The position numbers and the translations under genes were made by a program. From Marinifilum_A sediminis (GTDB lineage Bacteria; Bacteroidota; Bacteroidia; Bacteroidales; Marinifilaceae): a stretch of DNA of 64,000 nucleotides. Numbering within the stretch: the first letter of the stretch is position 1; each line of letters starts with the position of its first letter. The stretch is taken from assembly GCA_947496465.1 (NCBI GenBank), contig CANMCX010000010.1:62001-126000 (forward strand), read 5' to 3'. Under the pieces are notes generated by a model. It was given only the letters and a program-made list of their open reading frames with translations, ran no database searches and was not told the origin of the DNA. Of this stretch, positions 33,877 to 43,500 are shown piece by piece.

Positions 33877-35214
33877 ATGGCAAAAAGACTTGTTGTTTTA
33901 GGTGCAGGAGAAAGTGGAGTTGGTGCAGCTGTTTTGGCAAAAGCAAAAGGATTCGAAGTATTTGTTTCCGATTTGGGAAAGATTAGTGAGAAATATAGAA
34001 ATGCACTAAACAGTTACCAGATTGAGTTTGAAGAGGAACAGCATAGCGAAGATTTGATATTGTCAGCAAGTGAAGTTGTAAAAAGTCCGGGAATTCCTGA
34101 TACAGCTCCTTTGATACTAAAATTAAAGGAGAAACAGATTCCTGTAGTATCTGAAATCGAATTTGCAGGAAGATATTCCAATGCAAAAATGATTTGTATT
34201 ACTGGAAGCAATGGAAAAACAACCACAACATTGATGTTACATCACATGTTGAAAAAGGCTGGATTAAACGTCGGTTTGGCAGGTAATGTTGGTGAAAGTT
34301 TAGCCTGGCAGGTTGCCGAGAAAAATTACGATCACTATGTGGTTGAATTAAGCAGTTTTCAACTTGATGGAATGTACGAGTTCAAAGCTGATATTGCAAT
34401 ATTATTGAATATTACGCCTGATCATTTAGATCGGTACGATTATAAAATGGAAAACTATGTAGCTTCTAAATTTCGCATAACACAAAATCTTACAAAAAGG
34501 GATGCTTTTGTGTTTTGTAGCGACGATGAGATCATCAGCAATGAAATGAAGAATCTAAACTCTAAAGCTCAATTGTTTCCTTTTTCAGTAAAAGAAAAAC
34601 TGAAAATAGGAGGCTGGATTGAGGATGAACTTATAAAAATTGATTGTAACGAATACAACTTTTCTATGGATAAAAAGGACTTGTCATTGCCCGGAATACA
34701 TAATGAATATAATTCTTTGGCTTCAGGAATTGCGGGAAGTGTTTTGCGTATCAGAAAGGAAACAATACGCGAAAGTTTGAGCGATTTTCAAGGTGTTGAT
34801 CATCGATTGGAAAAAGTTGTAAAAGTTAGAGGTATTCAGTTTATCAACGATTCAAAAGCTACAAATATCAACTCAACCTGGTATGCTTTGGAAAGTATGG
34901 AAGAACCGGTAGTCTGGATTGTTGGCGGGGTTGATAAAGGTAACGACTATTCTGTCCTTTTTGATTTGGTAGATGAAAAGGTAAAAGGAATTGTTTGTTT
35001 GGGAATCGATAATAAAAAGATTCATGATGCGTTTGATGGCAAGGTAGATATTATTGTTGATGCCGGTTCAATGGAACAGGCAGTGAAGTTATCATACGAA
35101 ATTGCTAACAAAGATGAAATAGTATTGTTATCGCCAGCTTGTGCGAGTTTCGATTTATTTAAATCATACGAAGATCGTGGATTACAATTTAAAGAAGAAG
35201 TAAGAAATTTGTAA
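33877..35214 (+). CDS. murD: UDP-MurNAc-L-alanine:D-glutamate ligase MurD
   Basis: A 445-residue Mur ligase. It begins MAKRLVVLGAGESGVGAA (N-terminal nucleotide-sugar binding fold), and the ATP loop is ITGSNGKTTTTLML. The middle shows NITPDHLDRYDYKMENYVASK and the C-terminal domain VDHRLEKV...INDSKATN, with the HRxE and DSKATN motifs of MurD. Spacing to mraY is 5 bp and to ftsW 12 bp. Confidence 0.96.
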   Translation: MAKRLVVLGAGESGVGAAVLAKAKGFEVFVSDLGKISEKYRNALNSYQIEFEEEQHSEDLILSASEVVKSPGIPDTAPLILKLKEKQIPVVSEIEFAGRYSNAKMICITGSNGKTTTTLMLHHMLKKAGLNVGLAGNVGESLAWQVAEKNYDHYVVELSSFQLDGMYEFKADIAILLNITPDHLDRYDYKMENYVASKFRITQNLTKRDAFVFCSDDEIISNEMKNLNSKAQLFPFSVKEKLKIGGWIEDELIKIDCNEYNFSMDKKDLSLPGIHNEYNSLASGIAGSVLRIRKETIRESLSDFQGVDHRLEKVVKVRGIQFINDSKATNINSTWYALESMEEPVVWIVGGVDKGNDYSVLFDLVDEKVKGIVCLGIDNKKIHDAFDGKVDIIVDAGSMEQAVKLSYEIANKDEIVLLSPACASFDLFKSYEDRGLQFKEEVRNL

Positions 35215-35226
35215 ATGTTCTGATTA

Positions 35227-36396
35227 ATGGGAAGCTTGTTGAAAAAATTAAGTTTGCGTGGAGATAAAGTAATTTGGATCATCATATTGCTTCTATCCAT
35301 GATTTCCTTACTTGTAGTATATAGTTCTACCGGAACTTTAGCTTACAAGGTAAAAGGGGGAAATACTTCCTATTTTTTCATCAAACAATTGTTTCTATTG
35401 GGCGGATGCTTTTGTATCATGTATGTGGTACATAGAATTCCACATCGATTTTATTCAGGATTTGCGAATATAACACTCATAGTTTCTATTGGCTTATTGA
35501 TACTCGCTAAATTAATAGGAACTAACCTAAATGATGCCTCGCGTTGGATTACCATTCCAGGTATTGGCTTTAACTTTCAACCATCGGAATTGGCTAAGCT
35601 TGCGCTGATATTGCATGTTTCCAGAACTTTATCCAGATATCAGGGAAAGGATGGATGTAAAAATGAAGCATTTCTACATTTGATTATACCTATTGGTGTA
35701 GTTTGTGGTTTAATTTTCCTGGATGACTTCTCTACATCAGTTTTATTGGGAGGTATTTGTTACTTGCTCATGTTTATTGGTAGAGTTGCTAAGAAATATA
35801 TGTTGGGAACCGTTGGCGCAGTATTAATTGTTTTAGTGCTTTTAATTGCTGCCGCTCCGTTATTGCCAAGTGTAGGTCGTATTCAAACGGTTCGTTCTCG
35901 AATTGAGAATTTTTTTGGCGATGAAAAGAATGTAAATAACAGTCAGAACTATCAGGTTGAGCAATCGAAAATTGCCGTTGTTTCTGGTGGAATAATTGGA
36001 AAAGGTCCGGGGAATAGTACGCAACGTAATTTTTTACCACACCCTTATTCCGATTTTATATATGCCATTATTTTGGAAGAAATGGGCTGGACAGGAGGAT
36101 TCAGTATACTGGCATTCTATCTGTTTTTGCTTTATCGGGGAGGATTGATTGTAAGGAAATGCACCAGAACCTTTCCAGCATTTTTAGTGATAGGATTGAC
36201 TTTGAGTATCGTTTTTCAGGCATTAACAAATATGGCAGTATCGGTAAATTTAATTCCTGTAACAGGGCAACCATTGCCATTGGTAAGTATGGGAGGAACC
36301 TCATTAATTTTTACCAGCGCAGCATTCGGAATGATTTTGAGTGTTAGCAATTGGGCTAACGAAGAAGAAAAGAGATTAAATGAAGCAGAAAATTAA
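35227..36396 (+). CDS. ftsW: SEDS-family peptidoglycan glycosyltransferase FtsW
   Basis: A 389-residue protein with about ten membrane spans. SEDS hallmarks include DASRWITIPGIGFNFQPSELAK and the C-terminal NLIPVTGQPLPLVSMGGTS. It polymerises lipid II at the septum with the FtsI-type PBP. Its 3' end overlaps the start of murG by 17 bp. It lies in the expected order between murD and murG. Confidence 0.96.
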   Translation: MGSLLKKLSLRGDKVIWIIILLLSMISLLVVYSSTGTLAYKVKGGNTSYFFIKQLFLLGGCFCIMYVVHRIPHRFYSGFANITLIVSIGLLILAKLIGTNLNDASRWITIPGIGFNFQPSELAKLALILHVSRTLSRYQGKDGCKNEAFLHLIIPIGVVCGLIFLDDFSTSVLLGGICYLLMFIGRVAKKYMLGTVGAVLIVLVLLIAAAPLLPSVGRIQTVRSRIENFFGDEKNVNNSQNYQVEQSKIAVVSGGIIGKGPGNSTQRNFLPHPYSDFIYAIILEEMGWTGGFSILAFYLFLLYRGGLIVRKCTRTFPAFLVIGLTLSIVFQALTNMAVSVNLIPVTGQPLPLVSMGGTSLIFTSAAFGMILSVSNWANEEEKRLNEAEN

Positions 36397-37480
36397 AATA
36401 ATAGTCAGCGGAGGAGGAACAGGTGGACACATTTATCCAGCCATTTCAATTGCGAATGCTTTAAAACAAAAGCATTCCGATTGTGAGATTCTTTTTGTGG
36501 GAGCTGAAGGTAAAATGGAAATGGAAAAAGTTCCTGCTGCTGGATACGATATTATTGGATTACCAATTCGTGGTTTGCAAAGAAGTTTTACAAAAGAGAA
36601 TTTGAAATTTTTCTCTCGTTTATTAAAAAGTATATGGAAAGCAAAAGCAATAGTAAAGGGTTTTCAACCCGATGCGGTTGTTGGTGTTGGTGGATATGCC
36701 AGTGGACCATTATTGCGTGTTGCTTCTAAATTGGGTGTTCCAGCATTAATTCAGGAACAGAATTCCTACGCAGGAATCACCAATAAGCTTTTGGCAAAAA
36801 AGGCAAAGAAGATTTGTGTTGCATACGAAGGTATGGAGCGATTTTTTCCAAAAGATAAAATCATCTTAACTGGCAATCCTGTTCGAAAAGATTTGTTGGA
36901 AATAGAATCAAAAAAAGCTGAAGCTCTTGAATATTTTGGCTTGGATACCAATAAAAAAATCATTTTAATTGTTGGAGGAAGCCTTGGAGCCAGAACTATT
37001 AATAATAGTGTGTTGAAATCATTGGACGCAGTTTCACAATCGGATGTTCAAATTATCTGGCAAACAGGGAAATTCTACATCGAAAAGGTACAAGAAGAGG
37101 TAAAGAATTGGGATCTTCCTAATTTAAAAGTTTCTGACTTTTTAAGCAGAATGGATTTGGCATATGCTGCCGCAGATCTAGTTATTTCCAGAGCTGGTGC
37201 GGGAACCATTTCTGAACTTTGTTTGGTTGCAAAACCAAGCATTTTGGTGCCTTCACCTAATGTGTCAGAAGATCACCAAACAAAAAATGCAATGGCTTTG
37301 GTAAATAAGGATGCTGCAGTTATGGTAAAAGATATTGATGCAGTGCAAAAGCTAATACCAGAAGCTTTGTCATTGATCACAAATGAGGAAAAGTTGAATC
37401 GCTTATCGGTAAATTGTAAGGAATTGGCAAAACCGAATGCGGCTGATGATATAGCGGAACAAATTCTTGCAATGATATAG
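36380..37480 (+). CDS. murG: UDP-GlcNAc:lipid I GlcNAc transferase MurG
   Basis: A 366-residue GT-B glycosyltransferase producing lipid II. It shows the N-terminal SGGGTGGHIYPAISIANAL glycine loop, VGVGGYASGPLL, LIQEQNSYAGITNK and the donor-site SRAGAGTISEL. The start ATG lies inside the ftsW coding sequence (17-bp overlap). Peripheral membrane enzyme on the cytoplasmic face. Confidence 0.97.
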   Translation: MKQKIKIIVSGGGTGGHIYPAISIANALKQKHSDCEILFVGAEGKMEMEKVPAAGYDIIGLPIRGLQRSFTKENLKFFSRLLKSIWKAKAIVKGFQPDAVVGVGGYASGPLLRVASKLGVPALIQEQNSYAGITNKLLAKKAKKICVAYEGMERFFPKDKIILTGNPVRKDLLEIESKKAEALEYFGLDTNKKIILIVGGSLGARTINNSVLKSLDAVSQSDVQIIWQTGKFYIEKVQEEVKNWDLPNLKVSDFLSRMDLAYAAADLVISRAGAGTISELCLVAKPSILVPSPNVSEDHQTKNAMALVNKDAAVMVKDIDAVQKLIPEALSLITNEEKLNRLSVNCKELAKPNAADDIAEQILAMI

Positions 37481-37483
37481 AAT

Positions 37484-38851
37484 ATGCAGATTAAAGATTT
37501 TAAAAATATATATTTTGTTGGGATCGGTGGAATCGGAATGAGTGCCATTGCGCGCTATTTTCATTCTATTGGAAAGAATGTGTTTGGGTACGATAGAACT
37601 TCTACAAAACTAACAAGTGAGTTGAAGGAAGAGGGACTTAGAATCACGTTTGAGGATGATTTGGATACCATTCCAACTGAGTTTATGAATAAGGAGAATA
37701 CTTTGGTGGTGTTTACTCCTGCTATTCCTAAAGATCATCAGCAGTTATCCTATTTCCGATTGAACAATTTCACTATCATGAAACGTTCTCAGGTTTTAGG
37801 ATTACTTTCAGATAATTTAAATGGAGTTGGAATTGCAGGCACACATGGGAAAACTACGGTTTCGACAATTACGGCTCACATTTTTAAAACATCAGCTTTA
37901 GGCTGCAATGCTTTTTTAGGTGGGATATCTAGAAATTATCAATCGAATCTATTACTTTCAAAGGATAGTCCTTGGGTAATTCTTGAGGCAGACGAATTTG
38001 ATCGATCCTTTTTACAGTTACATCCAAAAATAGCTTTGATAACATCAATGGATGCTGATCATTTGGATATTTATGGTGACAAATCGGAATTGGAAAAAAG
38101 CTTTTGTGAATTTGCCAGTCAGATCAAAACAGATGGAATTTTAGTTCATAAAAAAGGATTAACTCTTCCTGCCGAAGGAATCAGTACATATTCCTATTCT
38201 TTGCAGGAAGAGGCTGATTTCTATGCTAAGAATTTGAATTTGCTTGAAGGATTTTATGAATTCGATTTGATTCATCCAGAAGGTGTAATTGAACGATTGC
38301 GTTTTTCTTATCCGGGTAAGATAAATGTGGAGAACGCCATAGCGGCAAGTAGTGTTGCTTTGTTGAGTGGAGTTAATGAGGAGGAATTGAGATTAGCATT
38401 GTCTGGATTTGAAGGTGTTCGACGAAGATTTGATTATCAAATCAGACAAAAACATATTGTTTTTATTGACGATTATGCTCACCATCCTAAAGAATTAAAG
38501 GAGAGCATTTCATCAGTTCGCGCTATATATCCTCAGAAGAAAATAACCGGGATTTTTCAACCGCATTTGTACACTCGAACTCGTGATTTTGTTGATGGTT
38601 TTGCAAAAAGTTTGAATTTATTAGATGAGGTTATTTTATTGGATATTTATCCGGCAAGAGAATTGCCAATCGAAGGTGTAAATTCGAATTTAATTTTGGA
38701 TAAAATTGAAGTTCCTGCACAATTGTGTGCTAAAGAGGAATTACTAAATATTTTGAAGGATAAAGATCTGGAAGTGCTGTTGACATTAGGTGCTGGTGAT
38801 ATTGACAAAATGGTTGAACCAATTAAAGAAATGCTGATAGAAAAATATTAA
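37484..38851 (+). CDS. murC: UDP-N-acetylmuramate:L-alanine ligase MurC
   Basis: A 455-residue Mur ligase that adds the first amino acid to UDP-MurNAc. It begins with YFVGIGGIGMSAIARYF (Rossmann-like loop of MurC); the ATP loop is GIAGTHGKTTVSTITAH, followed by EADEFDRSFLQLHP and DADHLDIYGD, and the C-terminal domain has FIDDYAHHPKELKESI. Intergenic distance to murG is 3 bp and to ftsQ 1 bp. Confidence 0.97.
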   Translation: MQIKDFKNIYFVGIGGIGMSAIARYFHSIGKNVFGYDRTSTKLTSELKEEGLRITFEDDLDTIPTEFMNKENTLVVFTPAIPKDHQQLSYFRLNNFTIMKRSQVLGLLSDNLNGVGIAGTHGKTTVSTITAHIFKTSALGCNAFLGGISRNYQSNLLLSKDSPWVILEADEFDRSFLQLHPKIALITSMDADHLDIYGDKSELEKSFCEFASQIKTDGILVHKKGLTLPAEGISTYSYSLQEEADFYAKNLNLLEGFYEFDLIHPEGVIERLRFSYPGKINVENAIAASSVALLSGVNEEELRLALSGFEGVRRRFDYQIRQKHIVFIDDYAHHPKELKESISSVRAIYPQKKITGIFQPHLYTRTRDFVDGFAKSLNLLDEVILLDIYPARELPIEGVNSNLILDKIEVPAQLCAKEELLNILKDKDLEVLLTLGAGDIDKMVEPIKEMLIEKY

Positions 38852-38852
38852 T

Positions 38853-39584
38853 ATGCTAAGAAAAATTACTGTCATATTGGTTTGGGTATCTTTATTGGGA
38901 TATTTAATTGTAAGTTTCTCTTTCGTAAGCGATAAGAAAGAAGAACTAACTTTTAGTGCCATTAAAGTTAAGGTACAAGACAGTGTGAGAAGTGGTTTTG
39001 TTAGCAATCGTGATGTTGAAAAAATTGTAAAAAAGAAATATCCTAATTGGGAAGGAAATTCGATATCTTCAGTGAATAAAGAGATTCTGGAAGATATGAT
39101 TGATGAAGTTCCTTACGTAAAAAAGTCAGAAGTATACAGTTCTTTATCTGGAAAATTGATTGTTGAAATTCATCAGCGTAAACCAATTGTTCGAATTTTG
39201 AAGGGAAAAGGATACTACATTGATGAAGAAGGTAAGAAAATGCCTTTGTCTACAAAATTTACGTCACGAGTTTTAGTCGTTTCAGGGGCAGTAAATGATA
39301 TATTGATAAAAGAAGAGCTTTTGGAGCTGGTAAAATTTATTACAAATGATGAATTTTGGAAGTCGCAAATAACCCAAGTACATGTAACAAGTGGAAAAGA
39401 GTATATTTTAGTACCACGAGTTGGTGCACATAAAATAGAATTGGGTAGTGTCGAGAATTATCAGAAAAAGTTTCAAAAGCTTTATGCTTTGTACACCAGC
39501 GGTTTTTCAAAAACTGGTTGGAACAAATACAAAAGAATCAGCCTGAAGTATGAAAATCAGGTGGTTTGTACAAAAAAGAATTAG
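38853..39584 (+). CDS. ftsQ: cell division protein FtsQ/DivIB
   Basis: A 243-residue bitopic protein with one N-terminal membrane span (ITVILVWVSLLGYLIVSFSFV). A periplasmic POTRA-like segment follows (FSAIKVKVQDSVRSGFVSNRDVEKIV) and then the FtsQ beta domain with PYVKKSEVYSSLSGKLIVEIHQRKPI, a typical FtsQ signature. It scaffolds the divisome with FtsL. An ATG at 39550, inside this gene, gives a longer version of ftsA that is not preferred. Confidence 0.9.
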   Translation: MLRKITVILVWVSLLGYLIVSFSFVSDKKEELTFSAIKVKVQDSVRSGFVSNRDVEKIVKKKYPNWEGNSISSVNKEILEDMIDEVPYVKKSEVYSSLSGKLIVEIHQRKPIVRILKGKGYYIDEEGKKMPLSTKFTSRVLVVSGAVNDILIKEELLELVKFITNDEFWKSQITQVHVTSGKEYILVPRVGAHKIELGSVENYQKKFQKLYALYTSGFSKTGWNKYKRISLKYENQVVCTKKN

Positions 39585-39585
39585 A

Positions 39586-40848
39586 ATGACAGGTAGAAAC
39601 AACATAATCGCTGCTATTGATATTGGTACAACAAAAATTGTTGCCATTATGGGAAAGCTTACTCCAGAAGGGAAGTTAAGAGTTCTTGGAATGGAGAAAA
39701 CAGGATCGAAGGGAGTAAAGCGGGGAGTAATTCACAGTATCGAAGACACGATTGAGGCGATAAGTGAAGTTGTTGTGCGTTTGAAAGAAAATTCGAATGA
39801 AGATATTTCCCGAGTGTATGTCGGAATTGCCGGACAGCACATTCGTAGTATTAAACACAGGCAATTTAAATACATTCAGAACGAAATTGAGGAGATCACT
39901 AAAGCAGATGTTGACGAGATTTTAAATGAAAATTTCCGTCTTCCGATTGAGGTTGGAGAGCAAATTTTACATGTTATTCCTCAGGATTTTGTGGTCGACA
40001 AGGAAGCTGGTATTCGTAACCCTGTTGGGATGGCAGGCAGACGATTGGATGGTAATTTTAATATTATCATTGGGCGTACCGCATCAGCACGCAATATTGA
40101 AAAGTGTGTGAAGGAAGTAGATCTTGAAATTGAAGAATTGGTCTTGGAACCACTTGCATCGTCACTTGCAGTTTTAACCGAAGAAGAGAAGGAAGCTGGA
40201 GTTGTTCTTGTTGATATAGGTGGAGGAACTACTGATATTACGGTCCACTTTGATGGTATACTTCGTCATACAGCAGTTATTCCTTTTGGAGGCGATATTG
40301 TTACCCGGGATATTAAAGAAGGATGTTCTGTGCTGCTGAAACAAGCTGAAGCTTTGAAAATTCAGTTTGGAGAAGCTGTTGCTGATTTGGCTGATGATGA
40401 TAAAGTTGTTACCATTCCTAGTGTTGGCGGTTGGGATCCTAAAGAGATTTCTTTTAAAACCTTGGCACAGATTATTCAGTGTCGCATGGAAGAGATTATC
40501 GATAGTGTAAAATTTCAGATTGAAATTACCGGATTGCATGATAAAATTGGAGCTGGTATTGTTTTAACAGGAGGTGGTGCATTGTTGAAAAATCTTGATC
40601 AATTAGCTCGAGAAAGAACTGGTCTGGATGTAAGACTTGGTTTCCCGGGAAGTTCAAGTAAAATTTTACTTGATGAAAATATGGATCAACCGATGTATTC
40701 TACATCAATTGGTCTGTTATTGAAAGGATTGGAAAAACCAGTTAAAAAGAAAGTAGAACAGGCAGTAGAAAATGATAAACCTAAAAAGAAACGAGGATTG
40801 AGAACTATTCTTGGTTCATTGTTTGATACCCATGATGTGGATATGTAG
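39586..40848 (+). CDS. ftsA: cell division protein FtsA
   Basis: A 420-residue actin-like ATPase that ties FtsZ filaments to the membrane. Actin-fold motifs are AAIDIGTTKIVAIMG (phosphate 1), VVLVDIGGGTTDITVH (phosphate 2) and GIVLTGGGALLKNLD (adenosine). The C-terminus KKKRGLRTILGSLFDTHD is a basic amphipathic helix, the expected membrane anchor. Start ATG 39586, just after the ftsQ stop, gives the family's normal beginning MTGRNNIIAAIDIG; the ATG at 39550 would overlap ftsQ by 35 bp. It is followed by two ftsZ genes. Confidence 0.96.
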   Translation: MTGRNNIIAAIDIGTTKIVAIMGKLTPEGKLRVLGMEKTGSKGVKRGVIHSIEDTIEAISEVVVRLKENSNEDISRVYVGIAGQHIRSIKHRQFKYIQNEIEEITKADVDEILNENFRLPIEVGEQILHVIPQDFVVDKEAGIRNPVGMAGRRLDGNFNIIIGRTASARNIEKCVKEVDLEIEELVLEPLASSLAVLTEEEKEAGVVLVDIGGGTTDITVHFDGILRHTAVIPFGGDIVTRDIKEGCSVLLKQAEALKIQFGEAVADLADDDKVVTIPSVGGWDPKEISFKTLAQIIQCRMEEIIDSVKFQIEITGLHDKIGAGIVLTGGGALLKNLDQLARERTGLDVRLGFPGSSSKILLDENMDQPMYSTSIGLLLKGLEKPVKKKVEQAVENDKPKKKRGLRTILGSLFDTHDVDM

Positions 40849-40882
40849 AAAAGAGATGTAGTAACCCTAAAACTGTGATATC

Positions 40883-42184
40883 ATGATTGACGAATTATTA
40901 CCGGTTGATTTTGAACCAAAAGAAAAATCCATTATAAAAGTAATTGGTGTTGGTGGAGGCGGAGGAAACGCTGTAAACCACATGTTAAAAGAAGGAATTA
41001 CGGGGGTTGATTTTGTAATTTGCAATACTGATGCACAAGCTCTCGAAAATAGCCCGGTGCCAATTAAAGTACAGTTGGGTCGATCTTTAACCGAAGGTCG
41101 TGGTGCAGGTAATAAGCCTGAGCGAGGAAGAGAATCAGCTATCGAAAGTTTAGATGATATCAATAAAGTATTGAGTCAGAAAACCAAGATGGTGTTTGTT
41201 ACTGCAGGAATGGGCGGTGGAACTGGAACAGGTGCAGCACCGGTAATTGCCGAGGCAGCGAGAGAACAAGATGTTCTAACTGTGGGTATTGTTACCATTC
41301 CTTTTAGATTTGAAGGAAAAAAGCGTATTCAGCAAGCTTTGGAAGGAATAGAAAATCTGGAAAAACATGTTGATGCACTTCTAATAATAAATAATGAGAA
41401 GCTTCGAATGATGTATGGAGACTTGAAATTGTCTGATGCCTTTGCCGAAGCAGATACTGTTTTGTCCGTTGCAGCGAAAAGTATTGCCGAGATTATCACA
41501 GTTCCCGGTTATGTAAACGTCGACTTCGCGGATGTTGAAACAGTCATGAGAAATAGTGGTGTTGCGGTAATGGGTTCTGCATCGGCTACTGGTGAGGATC
41601 GTTCGATTAGAGCTATTGAAGAGGCTTTAAATTCACCACTTTTAAATAGTAACAACATTGTAGGTGCGCGTAACATTCTTCTTAATATCATATCAGGTAG
41701 TGAAGAGGTTACTATGCAGGAAGTAAGTCAGATTACTGATTACGTTCACGATGTGGTGGGTGATGATGTGAGTGTGATTTGGGGTAATGGTTATAACGAA
41801 AAAATGGGCGAAGAATTAAGCGTTACCATTATTGCTACTGGTTTTTCTGAGAACCCAATTCCTGAATTAATGATTCAGCCTCGCACAAGACCTGAAGAGG
41901 AGTCGAAGTTGGAATTAATCATTGAGAATCCAGCAGCTGAGGAGGAAAAAGCTGCGGCAAAACGCAGAGAAGAAATGCAGCGCAGAGAAGAATTAATGCG
42001 CAAAAGATCTGAAGAACAAAAAGTTCAGAGTCATACTCAAACACAACAAGTGCAAGAAAAAGTTGCCGAAGCTGAAATTGAGAATGAAGAGATGGAAGAG
42101 GAGGATGATAATCATGGAAGTATTGATGGTTGGTTTAAAAAGAGCTTCTCGAATATTTTTGATAACAAGGATACTCCTATGTAG
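40883..42184 (+). CDS. ftsZ: FtsZ paralogue 1, with atypical amphipathic C-terminus
   Basis: A 433-residue tubulin-like GTPase. The GTP-binding loops are complete: IGVGGGGGNAVNHM, AGMGGGTGTGAAPVIAEAA (tubulin signature), and the T7 catalytic loop NVDFADV. The C-terminal linker (residues about 340-410) is rich in Glu, Arg and Gln, with RREEMQRREELMRKRSEEQK suggesting coiled coil. The protein ends IDGWFKKSFSNIFDNKDTPM instead of the usual IPxFxR/K-type peptide that binds FtsA. That tail resembles a short amphipathic membrane helix. A second complete ftsZ begins 26 bp downstream. Plain gene symbol used; which paralogue is ancestral is unknown. Confidence 0.96.
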   Translation: MIDELLPVDFEPKEKSIIKVIGVGGGGGNAVNHMLKEGITGVDFVICNTDAQALENSPVPIKVQLGRSLTEGRGAGNKPERGRESAIESLDDINKVLSQKTKMVFVTAGMGGGTGTGAAPVIAEAAREQDVLTVGIVTIPFRFEGKKRIQQALEGIENLEKHVDALLIINNEKLRMMYGDLKLSDAFAEADTVLSVAAKSIAEIITVPGYVNVDFADVETVMRNSGVAVMGSASATGEDRSIRAIEEALNSPLLNSNNIVGARNILLNIISGSEEVTMQEVSQITDYVHDVVGDDVSVIWGNGYNEKMGEELSVTIIATGFSENPIPELMIQPRTRPEEESKLELIIENPAAEEEKAAAKRREEMQRREELMRKRSEEQKVQSHTQTQQVQEKVAEAEIENEEMEEEDDNHGSIDGWFKKSFSNIFDNKDTPM

Positions 42185-42210
42185 TGGAGTAACGAATTAA
42201 GGAATATATA

Positions 42211-43446
42211 ATGACAGAGGATTTAATGGATTTTAGCTTAGCCGAAAATGAATCATCAATTATTAAGGTAATTGGTGTTGGAGGTGGTGGTGGAAATGCT
42301 GTAAACTATATGTATCAACAGGGTATTAAGGATGTGGATTTTGTAATTTGCAATACCGATGCTCAGGCTTTGGAAAATAGCCAGATACCTGTTAAAATTC
42401 AATTGGGCGAATCGCTAACCGAAGGTAGAGGAGCTGGTAACAAGCCCGAAAGAGGAGCTCAATCGGCTATTGAAAACCTAGATGATGTAAATGAAGTACT
42501 TTCCGATAATACCAAAATGGTTTTTATCACAGCAGGAATGGGAGGCGGAACCGGAACTGGAGCTGCTCCTGTTATTGCTAAAGCCGCTAAGGAAGCAGGA
42601 ATTTTAACTGTAGGTATAGTTACCATTCCCTTCCGATTTGAGGGTAGAGTACGATTGAATCAAGCGCTTGAAGGTATCAACAAGCTAAAAGAGAATGTTG
42701 ATTCTTTATTGGTGATCAATAATGAGAAATTAAGTGAGATTTATGGCGATTTAAAGCTGTCAACAGCTTTCTCGAAGGCTGATGATGTTTTGGCAACGGC
42801 AGCCAAAGGAATTGCTGAAATTATAACTTTACATGGATACATAAACGTCGACTTTGAAGATGTTAAGACGGTGATGACCGATAGTGGTGTCGCAGTTATG
42901 GGATCGGCAAGTGCAGAAGGCGAAGACAGAGCTGTAATGGCAATTCGTGAGGCGCTTACTTCTCCGTTATTGAATAGTAACGATGTTAGAGGTGCTCGAA
43001 ATATTCTACTGAATATTAGTTCGGGAGGTGAAGAGGTTACCATGGACGAGGTTGGAGAAATTACCGATTACGTGCAGGAAGCTGTTGGTGATAGTGCTTC
43101 AATAATCTGGGGTACTGGTCAGGATGAGGCTTTAGGAAACAAGGTTTGTGTTACGATTATCGCAACTGGTTTTGAAAATGGTGGAATAACCGAAGAAGTT
43201 GAAAAAACCAGATCAAATGCATTTCGAGCTACTCGTGGATCTGGAAATTCCGCTCAGCAGACAAAAATGAAGTTGAACGAAGAGCCAGAGCCACTTGAAG
43301 AGAAGAAAATCATTCTAACTGATTTAAAAGAGTCAGAAATTGATGAAATTGAAAGCATACCTGCATACAAGAGGAAGCAAAAGAATTTAAAAGAGAAGCA
43401 ATATCGTTCGGGAAATGTAATTAAATTTACATTGGATGACGAATAG
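42211..43446 (+). CDS. ftsZ: FtsZ paralogue 2, with conventional C-terminal peptide
   Basis: A 411-residue FtsZ, closely similar to the preceding paralogue over the GTPase core: IGVGGGGGNAVNYM, AGMGGGTGTGAAPVIAKAA and T7 loop NVDFEDV. All catalytic motifs are present, so both copies should bind and hydrolyse GTP. The linker is shorter, and near the end lies SIPAYKRKQKN, a conventional FtsA-binding peptide, followed by a basic extension ending KFTLDDE. It is separated from paralogue 1 by 26 bp and shares its transcript, so the two proteins are likely made together and may co-polymerise. Confidence 0.96.
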   Translation: MTEDLMDFSLAENESSIIKVIGVGGGGGNAVNYMYQQGIKDVDFVICNTDAQALENSQIPVKIQLGESLTEGRGAGNKPERGAQSAIENLDDVNEVLSDNTKMVFITAGMGGGTGTGAAPVIAKAAKEAGILTVGIVTIPFRFEGRVRLNQALEGINKLKENVDSLLVINNEKLSEIYGDLKLSTAFSKADDVLATAAKGIAEIITLHGYINVDFEDVKTVMTDSGVAVMGSASAEGEDRAVMAIREALTSPLLNSNDVRGARNILLNISSGGEEVTMDEVGEITDYVQEAVGDSASIIWGTGQDEALGNKVCVTIIATGFENGGITEEVEKTRSNAFRATRGSGNSAQQTKMKLNEEPEPLEEKKIILTDLKESEIDEIESIPAYKRKQKNLKEKQYRSGNVIKFTLDDE

Positions 43447-43500
43447 ATTCAAGCTTGTTGGATGAATTGAAATTGATATTCACTCAAAAAAAATAATAAT

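Noticed and set aside
39550..39585. Longer FtsA start overlapping ftsQ
   Set aside because: The extra 12 residues (MKIRWFVQKRIR) have no family counterpart, and ATG 39586 gives the normal beginning.
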